A stretch of 32,083 nucleotides of DNA from Acidimicrobiaceae bacterium (GTDB lineage Bacteria; Actinomycetota; Acidimicrobiia; Acidimicrobiales; Poriferisodalaceae), in the NCBI GenBank assembly GCA_026713105.1, contig JAPOPC010000009.1, forward strand, positions 1-32,083. Reading direction: 5' to 3'. Position numbers and translations under genes: made by a program. Shown here piece after piece: positions 1-8,655 of this stretch. The stretch's first letter is position 1. The number at the start of each line of letters is the position of its first letter. Under the pieces are notes generated by a model. That model did not search any database. It was not told the DNA's origin and saw only the letters and a program-made list of their open reading frames with translations.

Positions 1-2
1 AT

Positions 3-125
3 CTGGCCAAGCTGATCAAGCGAGTGTCGTTCGGGATCACCAACTTCGACCACTACCGCACCCGCGTGCTGCTGTACGCCGGCAAACCCGACTGGAGCCT
101 GCTCGACACCCTCACCCCACGCTAA
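3..125 (+). CDS. ISL3-family transposase, C-terminal fragment (runs off the left edge)
   Basis: The frame is open from the window edge to a TAA stop and gives 40 residues. The core FGITNFDHYRTRVLLYAGKP is the characteristic C-terminus of ISL3-family DDE transposases, which usually end with an FG-x-NF-x-x-YR-x-R-x-LLYAG-x-P block a few residues before the stop. The catalytic domain lies outside the window, so intactness cannot be judged. An inverted-repeat-like end follows 1-2 bases after the stop, as expected for a compact insertion sequence. The family call rests on this motif and on the terminal repeat. Confidence 0.8.
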   Translation: MAKLIKRVSFGITNFDHYRTRVLLYAGKPDWSLLDTLTPR

Positions 126-138
126 AGCGCGAAGAGCC
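124..138 (+). mobile_element. Right end (inverted repeat) of the ISL3-family element
   Basis: Read on the minus strand the end starts GGCTCTTCGCGC, matching the GGCTCTTC start known for actinobacterial ISL3-family elements such as IS31831. The element would therefore end at 138. The next eight bases (139-146, GCTTTGGA) are the expected size for an ISL3 target duplication, but the left copy is outside the window, so this is not proven. Confidence 0.65.
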
Positions 139-234
139 GCTTTGGATGGGCTTGGGGGTCGCAAAACTGCGCGCGGAGGCCTCTGCCCTCGCGCTGCCCT
201 CTTTGCCCAGGTTCTCTGCCTCTTCTGCTGCCTG

Positions 235-1440
235 TCAGATTCGCCAGCGTTGGGTCTTTCCTAGCGGTGTCTTCGGTAGCTCGGTGACTAGTTCGAGGTT
301 CTGGGGGGCGCAGTAGGCGGGGAGGTGGGCCTTTACTGCTTCGCGCAGTTTCTCTAGCTCGGGGGGCTGGTTGGGGTCGGTTGGGACTACTACTGCGGTT
401 ACTGCTTGGCCCCACTCGGGGTCTGGGCGGCCTACTACTGCTGCCTCTGCGATGTTGGGCACTTCGGCCAAGATTCGCTCTACTGCTACTGGCCAGACTT
501 TTTCTCCGCCGGTGGTGATCATGTCGTCTCTTCGGCCGAAGACGGAGAGTTGGCCTTCTTTCGAGAGGGCGCCGGCGTCTCCTGTACCGAACCAGCCGTC
601 TTGGGTTCTGGGATCGGTTCCGTCGCGGTAGGTGCGCAGCAGCATGGGGCAGCGGAGCTGGACCTCGCTGTCTTGGATGCGGAGTTCTACGCCTTCTAGG
701 GGCCAGCCTTCGTAGACCACGCCGCTGAACGTCTCGGTCATGCCGTAGGTGGCGACGGTGTTGGGGGGGCGCTGGGCGGGCATCGCTGAACCGCCGAGCA
801 GGATTGCTCGGAATGCTGTGGAGTCGATGCGTGCGAGTGCCGTAGGCACCAGTGAGGTGAGCGTGGCGCCTCGGCGGGCTGCCTCTTCGACTGCTGCTGT
901 GTCGAAGCCGTCGTGGACCTCGAGGGGAGTGTCGGTGAGCAGTGCGCGGACTACGCCTGCGAGGCCGCCGACGTGGGCAAGCGGCAAGCAGGCCAGCCAG
1001 CGGTCGGTGCTCGGGTCGACCTCGAGGGCGGAGCTGGTTGCCATCGCGTTGGCCTCGATGGCGGCGTGGGTGAGCACGGCGCCTTTCGGATCACCGGTGC
1101 TTCCGCTGGTGGCCATGACGAGTGCGTCGCCGGCCTCGACTTCCCAACCGCCGCGGCGGCGGTGACGGCCTGTGGCATCCACAACGACGCTCGCGCCCAT
1201 TCGGCCGACGAGTTCCTCTTGGGCTGCAGCCGGGAGCCGCTGATCGACCGGCAGTACGGCGTCGCCGGCATCCCAAGCGCGCTGCAGCTCGGCTACGAAA
1301 CGGTCGCCGCCTCCGAGCGCCAGCGCGATCAGTCGTTGCACGGCGCGGACGTTAGCCACGCCGCGGCACATGCCCGCTGGCGATAATCGCTCGGGCCCCG
1401 GGGCGATGCCGACACCCTCAGCGACCCCAGCACCTGTCAT
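235..1440 (-). CDS. AMP-dependent acyl-CoA ligase, MenE-like
   Basis: This is an ANL-superfamily adenylate-forming enzyme that activates a carboxylic acid as acyl-AMP and then as the CoA thioester. Visible motifs are the ATP loop TSGSTGDPKGAV, TYGMTET, the GWFGTGD hinge region, GRRDDMITTGGEKVWP, and the C-terminal catalytic lysine in LPKTPLGKTQ. At about 401 residues it is short, and the reduced N-terminus resembles actinobacterial o-succinylbenzoate-CoA ligases (MenE). No other menaquinone gene is nearby, so the substrate is uncertain. The ATG at 1440 was chosen because the GTG-type extension up to 1518 would overlap divergent mtnA. Towards the stop the codons shift to GCA, GTA and CTA, unlike the rest of the window. 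Confidence 0.8.
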   Translation of the reverse strand: MTGAGVAEGVGIAPGPERLSPAGMCRGVANVRAVQRLIALALGGGDRFVAELQRAWDAGDAVLPVDQRLPAAAQEELVGRMGASVVVDATGRHRRRGGWEVEAGDALVMATSGSTGDPKGAVLTHAAIEANAMATSSALEVDPSTDRWLACLPLAHVGGLAGVVRALLTDTPLEVHDGFDTAAVEEAARRGATLTSLVPTALARIDSTAFRAILLGGSAMPAQRPPNTVATYGMTETFSGVVYEGWPLEGVELRIQDSEVQLRCPMLLRTYRDGTDPRTQDGWFGTGDAGALSKEGQLSVFGRRDDMITTGGEKVWPVAVERILAEVPNIAEAAVVGRPDPEWGQAVTAVVVPTDPNQPPELEKLREAVKAHLPAYCAPQNLELVTELPKTPLGKTQRWRI

Positions 1441-1505
1441 CGTTCGTTCGAAGTCGACCTGCTGTTGGCCAGGTTGTCTCATCTCGGCGCGAGACTGTCG
1501 GCTGC

Positions 1506-2576
1506 ATGGGTGCGACACGTCTCACGCCGACACTGCGCTGGACCGGCGACAGCATCGAGATCATTGACCAGACGCGACTGCCAGCCGAGTTGGTGCTGAT
1601 CGACGTGCGCGACACCGCGACTGCGTTGGACGCCATCGAGCGGCTCTCGATCCGGGGAGCGCCGGCGCTCGGGGCATTCGGCGCCCTCGCCGTGGTCGTC
1701 GGCCTCGACGAGGCTCAACCTGATTCGCTCGACGCGGCTCGGGCGACACTGGAGCGCCTGCGGACCCAGGTCGGCAATGCCCGCCCGACTGCAGTGAACC
1801 TGCGCTGGGCTGTGGACCGCACGATCGACGCTGCGCTCGCCGAGCCCGGCGTGGCCAACGTCGCGCAGATGCGCCAGCGGCTCTTGGACGAGGCCCTGGC
1901 CGTCGGCGCCGAAGACGCGCTGGCGTGCGCCGAGATCGGTCGCCTCGGGCGCGCACTGCTCGCGGATGCAACGGTCATCGCCACGCACTGCAATGCCGGA
2001 CGGCTGGCGACTGCGGGCTTGGGCACCGCACTGGCCGTTGTGTACGCCAAGGCTGCGGCGGGCGAGCCGGTCCGTGTGCTGGCGGCCGAGACCCGGCCGC
2101 TGCTGCAGGGCGCCCGGCTCACTGCGTGGGAACTGGCCGACGCGGGCATCGACGTGTCGGTTGTCGCCGACGGCGCGATGGCCTCGCTGATCGCCCGCGG
2201 CGAGGTCGACGCAGTGATCGTGGGGGCAGATCGCATTGCCGCCAACGGCGACACTGCAAACAAGGTCGGCACCTACGCGCATGCGCTTGCCGCTGCCGAC
2301 GCGGGCATCGGTTTCTACGTCGCCGCGCCCACCACCACGATCGATGCAGCGGTTCCCTCGGGCGAGTGCATCGTCATCGAGCAGCGGGACCCCGACGAGG
2401 TGCACCGCGCCGGAAGCAGCCGTCACACGCCTGCCGGCGCGGGCGCCGTGAATCCCGCTTTCGATGTGACACCGGCTCGCCTGATCGCGGCGATCATCAC
2501 CGACGCGGGCGTGCTACAGCCGCCGTACAACCACTCCATCGCTCGCGCACTGGCCGCGGCCGGAGGCCCCGGGTGA
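1506..2576 (+). CDS. mtnA: S-methyl-5-thioribose-1-phosphate isomerase
   Basis: The enzyme isomerises 5-methylthioribose-1-phosphate (and in some organisms 5-deoxyribose-1-phosphate) to the ribulose form, a step in salvage of methylthioadenosine and 5'-deoxyadenosine. The 356 residues are full length. Diagnostic motifs are RGAPA (50-54), THCNAG with the catalytic Cys162, ETRP (195-198), GADRIAANGD with catalytic Asp242, and NKVGTY (252-257). These separate it from eIF2B-type paralogues. No strong Shine-Dalgarno site precedes the ATG. The next gene, 82 bp downstream on the same strand, is a class II aldolase fusion. That suggests the DHAP-forming branch rather than the classical methionine salvage branch, because no mtnB/mtnC/mtnD gene is present. 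Confidence 0.93.
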   Translation: MGATRLTPTLRWTGDSIEIIDQTRLPAELVLIDVRDTATALDAIERLSIRGAPALGAFGALAVVVGLDEAQPDSLDAARATLERLRTQVGNARPTAVNLRWAVDRTIDAALAEPGVANVAQMRQRLLDEALAVGAEDALACAEIGRLGRALLADATVIATHCNAGRLATAGLGTALAVVYAKAAAGEPVRVLAAETRPLLQGARLTAWELADAGIDVSVVADGAMASLIARGEVDAVIVGADRIAANGDTANKVGTYAHALAAADAGIGFYVAAPTTTIDAAVPSGECIVIEQRDPDEVHRAGSSRHTPAGAGAVNPAFDVTPARLIAAIITDAGVLQPPYNHSIARALAAAGGPG

Positions 2577-2658
2577 GGATCGGGCGAATGACAAGTACGC
2601 GCGGGTACCCGCCGTTGGCGCTGGCGGGGGCCGAGCCAACCAGGCTGGGAGCCGTCGG

Positions 2659-4695
2659 ATGCTGAATCGCTGGGATGACGCAGAGGCAGCTCGCTGGGCC
2701 GACTTGGGCGATCTCGGTGAAATCACCTACGGCTCACGACTAGTGGGGGCCGATCCGGCGCTGGTGTTGCATGGCGGCGGCAACACTTCGATCAAGGGCC
2801 ACAGCACCGACGCCTGGGGCGAGCCGGTACCCACGCTGTGGGTGAAGGGCAGCGGCTGGGACTTGGCGACCATCGAGCCTCCGGGCTTCGCACCGCTGCG
2901 CCTCGAACCGGTGCGGCGACTGGCGCAGCTAGCGGAGCTGACCGACACCGAAATGGTGAACCAGCTGCGCATCGGTCTGCTCGACGCGTCGGCGCCGAAT
3001 CCATCGGTGGAAGCGATCCTGCATGCGCTGCTGCCCCATCGCGCCGTGCTGCACAGCCATGCCGACGCCGTCTTGGCGCTCACCAACACCGCTGACGGCG
3101 ACGCCAAGGTGCGCGAGCTCTGGGGCGACCGGGTGGTCGTGGTGCCCTACGTGATGCCCGGCTTCGACCTGGCCCAACGCTGCGCGGACGAATGGCGGGC
3201 CCAAGCCCATGACCGCACCGAGGCAATGGTCCTGCTGAATCACGGGATCTTCACGTTCGGCGAGACGACCCGCCAGGCATACGACTCGATGGTCGATCTG
3301 ATCAGCGAAGCCGAGCAGTGCCTTGCGGAGGCGGGCGTGCCCTCGTTCAGCGAGACCGGTGACGACAGCCTGCCGGAAGAACTGTGGGGCAGTGCCGGCA
3401 GCGCGGCGCCAAGGGAAGGCGAACACGAGTCGATAGCGGGGCTGCGAGCGGCAATTTCGGTTGCGGCCGGCGCGCCGATGCTGCTGCGCGCCGTGCGCCA
3501 CGAGCGCGCCGACGCGTTCTGCGCTCGCGACGATGTGGCGCCGGTGGCATGCCGTGGGCCGGCGACCCCGGATCACATCATCCGCACCAAGCAGTTCCCG
3601 ATGGTGGGCCGCGACGTCGATGCCTTCGTCGAGGACTATCGCGCCTATTTCGAACGCAACAGTGCCCGGCACGACTCCGACGCGACGCTCACGATGCTGG
3701 ATCCCGCACCGAGGGTGGTGCTCGACCCTCATCTCGGGCTCTGGACCGCTGGGCGGCGGGCGGTCGACTGCGACATCGCCGCGGACATCTACCTCCACAC
3801 GATCGACGTGATCTGTGCCGCCGAAGCGCTGGGCGGCTACGTGGCGCTCAGCGAGGCCGATCTGTTCGACGTCGAGTACTGGGAGCTCGAGCAGGCCAAG
3901 CTCGCTCGTGCCGGTACGCCTGCTGCCTTGACCGGTCAGGTGGCGCTGGTGACCGGCGCCTCGTCGGGCATCGGGCGTGCCGCGGCTGACGCACTCGCGG
4001 CAGCGGGTGCAGCTGTGGTCGGCATCGATGTGGCCGAAGCACCTCCCCGCACCAGCGGGACGGCCCGGCACCACGCCGTCGCCGACGTCACCGACTCTGG
4101 TGCAGTGAGTGCAGCAATCGCCGGCGCTGTCGAGCGCTTCGGAGGCATCGACATCATTGTGGCCGCAGCCGGCATCTTCGGCCCGTCAGCACGCCTCGAA
4201 GATCTCGTCGGCGACGCCGGGCTGGGCACTGCGTGGCAGCAGACCTTCGACATCAACCTCAGCGGGGCAGCCAACACCCTCTCGGCGGCTCATCGGGTCC
4301 TGCGGCATTCCCCGACCGGGGGCCGGGTCGTCATCGTGGGTTCGAAGAACGTGCCCGCACCCGGTCGCGGCGCCGCCGCTTACTCCGCTTCCAAGGCCGC
4401 GCTCACCCAGCTCGCCCGCGTCGCAGCTCTCGAATGGGCCGGCGATGGCATCACTGTCAACGTGGTGCACCCCGACGGCGTGTTCGACACCGGACTGTGG
4501 TCCGACGAGCTCATCGCCGAGCGCGCCGCCGCCTACGGGCTGACCTCCGAGCAGTACCGCAAGCGCAACCTGTTGGGCCGCGAGCTGTCATCAGCCGACG
4601 TCGGCGCCCTCATCGCCCAGATGTGCGGCCCGGCATTCGCGCACACCACCGGCGCCCAGATCCCCCAGGACGGCGGCAGCGATCGTGTCGTCTAG
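2659..4695 (+). CDS. Bifunctional class II aldolase / short-chain dehydrogenase (RhaD-ADH type fusion)
   Basis: The 678-residue protein has two domains. Residues 1 to about 410 form a class II aldolase/adducin domain with likely zinc ligands His132 and His134 (HSHADA) and His195 (LNHGIF). Residues about 420-678 form a short-chain dehydrogenase with the NAD(P)-binding TGASSGIG (432-439) and catalytic YSASK (Tyr575, Lys579). Proteins of this architecture are usually annotated rhamnulose-1-phosphate aldolase/alcohol dehydrogenase. No rhamnose genes are present, and the neighbour is mtnA. An alternative substrate is therefore 5-deoxyribulose- or 5-methylthioribulose-1-phosphate, cleaved to DHAP and an aldehyde that the second domain would oxidise or reduce. 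The substrate is inference. The stop codon lies in the first unit of a 29-bp tandem repeat. Confidence 0.85.
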   Translation: MLNRWDDAEAARWADLGDLGEITYGSRLVGADPALVLHGGGNTSIKGHSTDAWGEPVPTLWVKGSGWDLATIEPPGFAPLRLEPVRRLAQLAELTDTEMVNQLRIGLLDASAPNPSVEAILHALLPHRAVLHSHADAVLALTNTADGDAKVRELWGDRVVVVPYVMPGFDLAQRCADEWRAQAHDRTEAMVLLNHGIFTFGETTRQAYDSMVDLISEAEQCLAEAGVPSFSETGDDSLPEELWGSAGSAAPREGEHESIAGLRAAISVAAGAPMLLRAVRHERADAFCARDDVAPVACRGPATPDHIIRTKQFPMVGRDVDAFVEDYRAYFERNSARHDSDATLTMLDPAPRVVLDPHLGLWTAGRRAVDCDIAADIYLHTIDVICAAEALGGYVALSEADLFDVEYWELEQAKLARAGTPAALTGQVALVTGASSGIGRAAADALAAAGAAVVGIDVAEAPPRTSGTARHHAVADVTDSGAVSAAIAGAVERFGGIDIIVAAAGIFGPSARLEDLVGDAGLGTAWQQTFDINLSGAANTLSAAHRVLRHSPTGGRVVIVGSKNVPAPGRGAAAYSASKAALTQLARVAALEWAGDGITVNVVHPDGVFDTGLWSDELIAERAAAYGLTSEQYRKRNLLGRELSSADVGALIAQMCGPAFAHTTGAQIPQDGGSDRVV

Positions 4696-4767
4696 TTGCC
4701 GCTGACAGCGATCGTGTCGTCTAGTCGCCGCTGACGGCGATCAAGTCGTCTAGCTGCTCGAAGCGGC
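4681..4767. repeat. 29-bp tandem repeat, about three units, spanning two convergent stop codons
   Basis: Units start at 4681, 4710 and 4739 with GATCGTGTCGTCTAG, the same again, and GATCAAGTCGTCTAG. The spacing is exactly 29 bp. The palindromic CTAG supplies the TAG stop of the aldolase fusion in unit 1 (4693-4695) and, on the other strand, the TAG stop of the ATPase in unit 3 (4750-4752). A small hairpin (TCGCCG-CTGA-CGGCGA, 4725-4740) lies between the genes and could act as a weak bidirectional terminator. Confidence 0.85.
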
Positions 4768-6405
4768 GGGGGTGGCGCCGGCCATCAGCAGGCCGATCTC
4801 TTCGCGGGTGGCGGTGCGAGGGTCGACTGTGGCCACGATGCGGCCCTCGTACATGACCGCCACCCGGTCGCTGAGCGCCAGCACCTCGTCCAGCTCGGCG
4901 GAAACCAGCAGCACGGCGGTGCCCTCGTCGCGCCGCTCGCGGATGCGGCGCCAGATGAATTCGATGGCGCCGATGTCGATGCCGCGGGTGGGCTGAGCGG
5001 CGATGAGCAGATCGATGTCGTCGGAGAACTCGCGGCCCACGATGAGCTTCTGCTTGTTGCCGCCCGACAGGCTGTCCGCGGTCAGCTCCACGCTGGGCGT
5101 GCGCACGTCGAAAGTGGCCACCACGTCTCGGGCGTGGGAAGTGATGCGATCACGGCGCAGCATGCCTCCCGCCGCGAACGGCGGCCTGAAGTAGCGGTTC
5201 AGCACCGAATTGTCGGCCACCGAGTACGAACCGATCAGCCCGTGCTTGGCCCGGTCCTCGGGAATGTGCCCGACACCGATGACCGTGACCTGCCGTGGCC
5301 GGGCACCTGAGGCATCCCGGTCGCTGATCGACACCGTGCCCGACGCTGCGTGCCTCAAGCCCGTGATGGCCTCGACCAGCTCCCGTTGGCCGTTGCCTTC
5401 CACGCCGGCGACACCCACGATCTCCCCCGCACGCACGCTCAGCGACAGCTCGTCGACAGCACGCTGGCCGCGGTCGTCATCGGCGCAGAGGGCCTCGATC
5501 TCGAGCACCACCTCCATGGCGTCTGCGGGTTCGGCGACGGCGTCGCCGTCATCGGCGGTCGCCATCGAGACTGCCGACCCGACACCGGTGGCACCAGACT
5601 CGAACCGGTCGCCATGCAGGTCGACAGCGCGGCCGACCATCAGCTCCGCCAGCGCCGCCTCGCTGGTCTCCGCAGGTGTGGTGGTGCCCACGACCCTGCC
5701 CTCGCGCAGCACGACGATGTCATCGGCGGCTGCCATGACCTCGCGCAGCTTGTGCGTGATGAACACGATGCCGACGCCCTGATCCGTCAGCCCACGCAGC
5801 ACATCGAGCAGATGGTCGGTCTCCTGAGGAGTGAGCACCGCGGTCGGCTCGTCAGCGATCAGCACCCGGGCATCGCGGTACAGCGCCTTGAGAATCTCGA
5901 CCCGCTGCTGCGCGCCGACGGGCAGGTCTTCCACCGCGGCGTCAGGGTCGACATGGAGCCCGAACCGGTCCGCCAGATCCAGCACCCGGCGGCGCGCCTG
6001 TGCGACGTCGATCATCCCGAGCTTGCGCGGCTCAGCGCCGAGCACGATGTTGCGCACGACGCTCATCGGCGGCACCAGTTGGAAGTGCTGGTGCACCATG
6101 CCGACGCCGCGGGCGATGGCGTCGTGCGGGCTCGACAGCTCGACCTCCTCGTCGGCGATCACGACCTGGCCCGCATCGGGCCGGTGAAGCCCGAACAGCA
6201 CGTTGACGAGCGTGCTCTTGCCGGCACCGTTCTCGCCGAGCAGCGCCAGGATCCGGCCGGGCCGCAGCTCAACCGAGACGTCGTCGTTTGCCACGACCGA
6301 GCCGAAGCGCTTCGTGATGCCGCGGCCGGCAATCAGCACCTCGGGCTGCGCAGCAGCCGCTTCAGACTCCAGCTGAGCCCCTGAGGCGGCGGTCCCAGCC
6401 ATCAT
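4750..6405 (-). CDS. Nucleoside ABC transporter, double ATP-binding protein
   Basis: This 551-residue protein has two fused ABC ATPase domains, as in the NupA/YufO/RbsA-type energisers of nucleoside and sugar importers. Domain 1 has Walker [10 protein letters not shown] (57-65), the Q-loop region MVHQHFQLV, and Walker B followed by [13 protein letters not shown]. Its signature motif is degenerate (LPVGAQQR), which is normal for this family. Domain 2 has a modified Walker A (GVEGNGQRE) and a canonical signature LSGGNKQK. The start ATG at 6405 overlaps the permease stop (ATGA), so translation is probably coupled. It is the last gene of the bmpA-permease-permease-ATPase operon. Confidence 0.92.
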   Translation of the reverse strand: MMAGTAASGAQLESEAAAAQPEVLIAGRGITKRFGSVVANDDVSVELRPGRILALLGENGAGKSTLVNVLFGLHRPDAGQVVIADEEVELSSPHDAIARGVGMVHQHFQLVPPMSVVRNIVLGAEPRKLGMIDVAQARRRVLDLADRFGLHVDPDAAVEDLPVGAQQRVEILKALYRDARVLIADEPTAVLTPQETDHLLDVLRGLTDQGVGIVFITHKLREVMAAADDIVVLREGRVVGTTTPAETSEAALAELMVGRAVDLHGDRFESGATGVGSAVSMATADDGDAVAEPADAMEVVLEIEALCADDDRGQRAVDELSLSVRAGEIVGVAGVEGNGQRELVEAITGLRHAASGTVSISDRDASGARPRQVTVIGVGHIPEDRAKHGLIGSYSVADNSVLNRYFRPPFAAGGMLRRDRITSHARDVVATFDVRTPSVELTADSLSGGNKQKLIVGREFSDDIDLLIAAQPTRGIDIGAIEFIWRRIRERRDEGTAVLLVSAELDEVLALSDRVAVMYEGRIVATVDPRTATREEIGLLMAGATPAASSS

Positions 6406-7451
6406 CGGACCTCGTAGGGCTGGCCCAGCGCTGCGGGGTCGCGCATGCGGCCGAACAGGCCAGCGGCTGCGACCACGATGATCGTGACGACGAAGGGCAG
6501 CATCCCTACGAACTGTGCCGGGATATCGAAGGTGTCGTTGAGCTGGAACTGGTTCTGCAACGCCGTGGTGAAGCCGAAGAACAGCGCCGCCGCGTAGGCG
6601 CCGAGAGGTGTGCGACGCCCGAAGATCATCACGGCGAGTGCCAGGAAGCCCCGCCCGCCCGACATTGCCCGCGTAAAGGTGCCCACCGCCTCGAGCGCCA
6701 GGTACGCGCCGCCGAGGCCCGCCAGACCTCCGGCCAGGGTCACGTTCAGGTAACGCAGCCGGATCACGTCGATGCCCACGGTTGCGGCGGCGCCGGGATG
6801 CTCCCCGATCGCGGTGGTGCGCATTCCCCACACCGAGCGGAGCAGCAGCACGTGGAGCACGATCACCAGGATCAGCGCGAGGTAGGTGAGCGGCGGGCGG
6901 TTGAACAGCGCCGTGCCGACCACCGGCAGGTCGGCAAGCGGACCGAGCTCGATGGCCTGGTACTTCAACTGGCCCAGCGAGCGACCGCGGTCATAGAAGA
7001 ACGATGTGAGACCCAGCGCTGCGATGTTCAGCACGGTGCCGGCGATGATCTGATCGGTTCGCAGGCCCACTGCCATCGCGGCGAGCATCCAGCCCATGGC
7101 CAGTCCGGTGCTTACTCCCGCCACCACCCCCAAGAACAGCGAACCGGAGATCGACGCAATCGTGAATGCGGCGAACGCCGACATCAGGAACTGCCCTTCG
7201 ATGCCGATGTTCACAATGCCCGAGCGCTCGCCGATCATCCCGCACATGGCTCCGAGCACCAGCAGGGTGGCGGCACGGACGGTGCCCGACAACACCGCGG
7301 TGGTCTGTGCCCCGTTCCAGGCGTAGAAGGCCCACACGACCGCGACCAGCACCGCCGCTCCGGCCAGCGACCACACGCGCCGTGTGGTCCAGCGGCTCGC
7401 GCCGCCCTTGGCCCGTGAAGCCTCTGGGTCGGATCCCGCGATCAGCGTCAT
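6402..7451 (-). CDS. Nucleoside ABC transporter permease (NupQ/YufQ-like)
   Basis: A BPD_transp_2-family inner-membrane permease of about 349 residues with eight or more hydrophobic segments. The conserved block GERSGIVNIGIEGQFL is diagnostic of the NupQ-like subunit of BMP-type nucleoside importers. The ATG at 7451 is preferred over a GTG at 7460, because this ATG overlaps the TGA of the upstream permease in an ATGA arrangement typical of coupled translation. It is expected to form a heterodimer with the next permease and to be powered by the double ATPase. Confidence 0.9.
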   Translation of the reverse strand: MTLIAGSDPEASRAKGGASRWTTRRVWSLAGAAVLVAVVWAFYAWNGAQTTAVLSGTVRAATLLVLGAMCGMIGERSGIVNIGIEGQFLMSAFAAFTIASISGSLFLGVVAGVSTGLAMGWMLAAMAVGLRTDQIIAGTVLNIAALGLTSFFYDRGRSLGQLKYQAIELGPLADLPVVGTALFNRPPLTYLALILVIVLHVLLLRSVWGMRTTAIGEHPGAAATVGIDVIRLRYLNVTLAGGLAGLGGAYLALEAVGTFTRAMSGGRGFLALAVMIFGRRTPLGAYAAALFFGFTTALQNQFQLNDTFDIPAQFVGMLPFVVTIIVVAAAGLFGRMRDPAALGQPYEVR

Positions 7452-8599
7452 CGGCCCCACCCCGCGCCGAGCGTCAAGCGGCGGTCATCAGCGTCACGCA
7501 ACCGCATCAGCCACCGCACGATCATCGGTGCCGCCACGAACAGCAGGATGAGCGCCTGGATCACGTCGATGATCTCGGGCGCAACGCCCGACTCGAACTG
7601 CATCTTGGCGGCGCCCGCCTCCATCAGCCCCACCAGCAGTCCGGCGGGGATGACCGCGATGGGGTTGGTGCGGGCCAGCAGCGCGATCGTGATGCCTTCG
7701 AAGCCGAGCCCGACGTTGACGCCGGCTTCGAAGCGTCCGTCGACGCCCAGCGATTCGATCGCTCCGCCGAGGCCGGCCAGCAGGCCTGCCACCGCCATGG
7801 TCGAGGCCATGATCCAGCCCACCGAGATGCCCGCATAGCGGGCTGCGTGACGGTTGGCCCCCACGCTGCGCACTTCGAAGCCGTAGGTGGTCCGTTCCAG
7901 AATGAACCAGCACGCGAACGCTGCGATCATCGCCAGCAGGAAGCCCGCGGGCAGCCAGCCCCAGGTGGGAATCTCGGCCGACGGCTCGACCAGTGGCGTG
8001 CGAGCGATGATGTTCGAGCCCGAGCGGTCCTGCCAGGGGTTCGCGGCCAGCCAGTCCGTCAGGTTGCCGGCCACGAAGTTCAGCATGATCGTCACGATCA
8101 CCTCGTGCGCCCCGGAAGTGGCCTTCAGCACACCGGCGATCGCGCCCCACGCCGCACCGGCGATCCCGCCCACCAGCAGCGCCAGCGGCAGGTGGACGAC
8201 CAGCGGCAGGCCGTCGATCCCGAACCCGACACCGGCAGCGAACGCAGCGCCGACCAGCAACTGGCCTTGGCCGCCGATGTTGAACAGCCCCGCCTTGAAT
8301 GCGAACGCCACCGCCAAGCCGCCGAAGATGAGCGGCGTGGCTTTCTGCAGCGTGCGCAGCACAGCGTCGGCATCGCCGGCCCCACCCAGCACCAGCGCTC
8401 CGTAGGCGCTGAGCACCGAATGGCCCTGCACGGCGATGAGCACCGCTCCGAGGACGAGCCCCAGCACGACCGATGCCAGCGGCACGGCGGATGCGCGCAA
8501 GAATCTTCGAGTTCCCGAGCGGTGGGCACCGCCGTCGGTGCCACCGCTCCCTGTCGGTTCTGTCTCAGCAGGCGCCTGTGGACCAGCGAGATCGCTCAC
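7448..8599 (-). CDS. Nucleoside ABC transporter permease (NupP/YufP-like)
   Basis: A second BPD_transp_2-family permease, 383 residues, with a polar N-terminal tail of about 35 residues before the first membrane segment. The block AGLFNIGGQGQLLVGA is the NupP-type counterpart of the sequence in the partner permease, and EVIVTIMLNFVA is also typical. The start is GTG at 8599. It lies 56 bp downstream of the binding-protein gene and overlaps the next permease by 4 bp, so the four transporter genes form one operon. Confidence 0.9.
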   Translation of the reverse strand: MSDLAGPQAPAETEPTGSGGTDGGAHRSGTRRFLRASAVPLASVVLGLVLGAVLIAVQGHSVLSAYGALVLGGAGDADAVLRTLQKATPLIFGGLAVAFAFKAGLFNIGGQGQLLVGAAFAAGVGFGIDGLPLVVHLPLALLVGGIAGAAWGAIAGVLKATSGAHEVIVTIMLNFVAGNLTDWLAANPWQDRSGSNIIARTPLVEPSAEIPTWGWLPAGFLLAMIAAFACWFILERTTYGFEVRSVGANRHAARYAGISVGWIMASTMAVAGLLAGLGGAIESLGVDGRFEAGVNVGLGFEGITIALLARTNPIAVIPAGLLVGLMEAGAAKMQFESGVAPEIIDVIQALILLFVAAPMIVRWLMRLRDADDRRLTLGAGWGR

Positions 8600-8655
8600 A
8601 ACGAGGTGAGTTTCCCGCGGCCCACGGCGACCGGCTCAGTTCGTGCCTCGCTGGA

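Noticed and set aside
2659..4695. Annotation of the aldolase fusion as a rhamnose catabolism enzyme
   Set aside because: The architecture fits, but no rhamnose isomerase, kinase or transporter is nearby. The mtnA neighbour makes another sugar phosphate more likely, so only the generic name was used.
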